A program made the translations under genes and the position numbers. DNA of 8,148 nucleotides from assembly GCA_017417085.1 (NCBI GenBank), contig JAFPZV010000065.1, positions 1-8,148 of the forward strand. Reading direction: 5' to 3'. This document shows, in pieces, positions 6,775-8,148 of this stretch; position 1 is the stretch's first letter; each line of letters starts with the position of its first letter. Below the pieces are notes generated by a model, which saw nothing but the letters and a program-made list of their open reading frames with translations, was not told where the DNA came from and did no database searches. Source of the DNA: Deltaproteobacteria bacterium. Lineage in GTDB: Bacteria; Desulfobacterota; Desulfuromonadia; Desulfuromonadales; JAAYDE01.

Positions 6775-7501
6775 AGCTATTATCCGGATAAGCAATGTCA
6801 ACAAGTCCTTTGGCAGACTGAAGGCGCTGGACAATGTTTCCCTGAATGTCTATCCCGGCGAAAAGGTCGTGATCATAGGCCCCAGTGGGTCAGGGAAAAG
6901 CACATTGCTGCGTACCATCAACAAACTGGAAACGGTTGACAGCGGCCAGATTATTGTTGATGGGTTTAATCTCTACGATCCTGCCATCGACATCAACCGG
7001 GTTCGTATGGAACTGGGGATGGTTTTCCAGTCGTTCAACCTGTTTCCCCATAAGACGGTATTGCAGAATCTGACACTGGCCCCCATAAAACTGCGTCATA
7101 TCAAGCGCGAAGATGCGGAGCGTACCGCACTGGAGCTGTTGAAAAAGGTGGGAATAGCCGCCAAGCTCAACAGCTATCCGACGCAGCTCTCCGGTGGCCA
7201 AAAACAACGGGTGGCAATTGCCCGTGCGCTGGCGATGAATCCCAAGATTATGCTGTTTGATGAACCAACATCCGCTCTGGATCCGGAAATGATCGGCGAG
7301 GTTCTGGATGTTATGATTTCCCTGGCCAGGGAAGGGACAACGATGGTTGTCGTGACGCATGAAATGGGCTTTGCCCGTGAAGTGGGAGACCGGGTGATTT
7401 TTATGGACGAAGGCAAGATTCTGGAAGAGGGCCCGCCGGAGCATTTCTTCCAGAACCCCGAACATCCGCGTCTGCGCAAGTTCCTCGAACAGATTCTCTA
7501 A
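6761..7501 (+). CDS. Polar amino acid ABC transporter ATP-binding protein (GlnQ/HisP type)
   Basis: This 246-residue cytoplasmic ATPase drives the importer. All nucleotide-binding elements are intact: Walker [10 protein letters not shown] at 40-48, Q-loop Q90 in [11 protein letters not shown], signature LSGGQKQR at 143-150, Walker B IMLFDE at 163-168, D-loop SALD at 171-174, and the switch histidine H200 in VVTHEMGFA. The FNLFPH and [10 protein letters not shown] stretches are typical of the polar amino acid (PAAT) subfamily. I chose the ATG at 6761, inside the permease tail, over an in-frame TTG at 6731 because it gives the family N terminus ([12 protein letters not shown]). Its ribosome site is imperfect (AAGGATGGGG immediately upstream, close spacing), which with the 14-base overlap points to translational coupling. 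Confidence 0.95.
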   Translation: MYDTEAIIRISNVNKSFGRLKALDNVSLNVYPGEKVVIIGPSGSGKSTLLRTINKLETVDSGQIIVDGFNLYDPAIDINRVRMELGMVFQSFNLFPHKTVLQNLTLAPIKLRHIKREDAERTALELLKKVGIAAKLNSYPTQLSGGQKQRVAIARALAMNPKIMLFDEPTSALDPEMIGEVLDVMISLAREGTTMVVVTHEMGFAREVGDRVIFMDEGKILEEGPPEHFFQNPEHPRLRKFLEQIL

Positions 7502-7525
7502 ACGCTTTCTTTTGTTGCATTGTCC

Positions 7526-7577
7526 AAAATCCCGGCCTCGGTCTTCCCCGTGGGAAAGTCGCGGACCGGGATTTTTT
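7526..7577 (+). terminator. Intrinsic terminator at the end of the ABC operon
   Basis: AAAATCCCGG (7526-7535) pairs perfectly with CCGGGATTTT (7566-7575), and the T run continues to 7577. An inner stem TTCCC/GGGAA (7544-7556) stacks inside the long loop. It begins 25 bases after the ATPase stop. The flanking A and T runs would let it act on leftward transcription as well, though less strongly. Confidence 0.85.
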
Positions 7578-7610
7578 CGTTCAGCGTAAACGATGCCTCT
7601 TTTTTCCATT

Positions 7611-7689
7611 TTGTCATTCTGAGCGAAGCGAAGAATCTCATGCGGTGCTCCATGGAGATTCTTCAGCGCTACGCGCTTCAGAATGACAA
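7611..7689. repeat. 79-base imperfect palindrome, MITE/REP-like dispersed repeat
   Basis: The outer arms TTGTCATTCTGA (7611-7622) and TCAGAATGACAA (7678-7689) are perfect inverted copies, and so are the inner arms AAGAATCTC (7631-7639) and GAGATTCTT (7655-7663). Between them the arms differ: AGCGAAGCG on the left, and an expanded GCGCTACGCGC-containing stretch on the right. The loop carries ATG/CAT. The TCATTCTGAGCGAAGCGAAGAATC motif class (written here as a description, 7614-7637) is, from memory, a common intergenic repeat in several bacterial lineages. It encodes nothing. It lies between convergent genes, where it could fold on either transcript. Confidence 0.8.
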
Positions 7690-7711
7690 CTTGGAAAGGG
7701 CAACAACCGTA

Positions 7712-8148
7712 TCACCCCGCAGATTCCTGGGATTTTTCCGCAAGAAAGTCCAGCACCCGCTCCGCGGTGCGTCCGGCGGCCGCCACGCAATCATTGATGC
7801 CGACGCCTTCAAAGGCGTTGCCGGTGAAAAAGAATCCCGGAATGTGTTTTGCCTCTTCGTGCAGCTCGTCCAGCAGACGTGCGTGCCCCACGCGATAGCG
7901 GGGAATGGCCTGGGGATGCCGGTAGATTTTCGTCATTTCCGGAGCCTGCTCTATCCCCAGAATTGTTTTGAGACTTTCCCGCACCTGCCGCAGCAGTTCC
8001 TCGTCCGGAAGTTCCAGCGCCTGCGGATGCAGCGCGCCTCCTACCATGGAACGCAGCAGCACTTTGCCACGCGGTGCGCGGTGCTCGAAGATGCTGCTGT
8101 CCCAGAGCGTTCCCAGCAGCGCTCCTTTACTGCTTTTCCGTGTTACCA
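7712..8148 (-). CDS. hemG: Protoporphyrinogen oxidase, HemY type (C-terminal part only)
   Basis: The last 144 residues of a FAD-dependent protoporphyrinogen oxidase are visible; the N-terminal FAD-binding (Rossmann) part lies beyond the right edge. The enzyme oxidises protoporphyrinogen IX to protoporphyrin IX, the penultimate step of heme synthesis. Evidence is the conserved end of the family: GALLGTLWDSSIFEHRAPRG near the window edge, LLRSMVGGA, PRYRVGHARLLDEL, and the C-terminal flavin-contact segment GFFFTGNAFEGVGINDCVAAG-like stretch (residues from GFFF to NDC), followed by the final helix. In the proteobacteria this oxygen-dependent-type enzyme is often labelled hemG although it is homologous to HemY, not to the flavodoxin-like HemG of E. 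coli. A different FAD amine oxidase is possible but less likely. It converges with the ABC operon. Confidence 0.88.
   Translation of the reverse strand, partial: VTRKSSKGALLGTLWDSSIFEHRAPRGKVLLRSMVGGALHPQALELPDEELLRQVRESLKTILGIEQAPEMTKIYRHPQAIPRYRVGHARLLDELHEEAKHIPGFFFTGNAFEGVGINDCVAAAGRTAERVLDFLAEKSQESAG

Noticed and set aside
5974..6834. A 286-codon minus-strand frame across the permease gene
   Set aside because: Antisense shadow of the permease, with His/Asn/Gln-rich translation and no recognisable domain.

Overview
This looks like an ordinary chromosomal segment of a Gram-negative bacterium. LpxC, the committed enzyme of lipid A synthesis, is present. The yebC-ruvC-ruvA-ruvB order, a sigma-54-type promoter, a HemY-type protoporphyrinogen oxidase and a GTCATTCTGAGCGAAGCGAAGAATC-class palindrome (written in pieces below) would fit a deltaproteobacterial relative such as the Desulfuromonadales/Geobacterales. 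That placement is inference from gene order and style, not from a database search. No phage, plasmid, CRISPR, toxin-antitoxin or defence gene was seen, and no tRNA or rRNA.

Layout. The left half (1-3694) reads leftward: yebC, ruvC, ruvA and ruvB form a tight operon (gaps of 30 and 29 bases and one ATGA overlap), followed after a 339-base spacer by lpxC, which runs off the left edge. A 360-base divergent spacer (3695-4054) separates yebC from a rightward EamA-type membrane transporter gene (4055-4927). Next comes a rightward three-gene polar amino acid ABC transporter: periplasmic binding protein (5070-5819), permease (5989-6774) and ATPase (6761-7501). A strong terminator follows, then a 79-base palindromic repeat, and then the 3' end of a leftward hemG/hemY gene that leaves the window on the right.

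How the parts work together. RuvA, RuvB and RuvC form the Holliday-junction branch-migration and resolution complex, and YebC is its habitual upstream neighbour. The binding protein, permease and ATPase form a complete importer if the single permease is a homodimer. LpxC and HemG/HemY belong to lipid A and heme biosynthesis and have no obvious functional link to the rest.

The non-coding DNA is the most interesting part. There is a near-consensus -24/-12 (sigma-54) element upstream of lpxC, with a 24-base-offset direct repeat and an upstream dyad. A textbook intrinsic terminator sits inside the ABC operon, between the binding-protein gene and the permease gene. A structured leader lies in front of the EamA gene, and a dispersed-type palindrome lies between the convergent ATPase and hemG genes. 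I see no convincing previously undescribed multi-gene system here.
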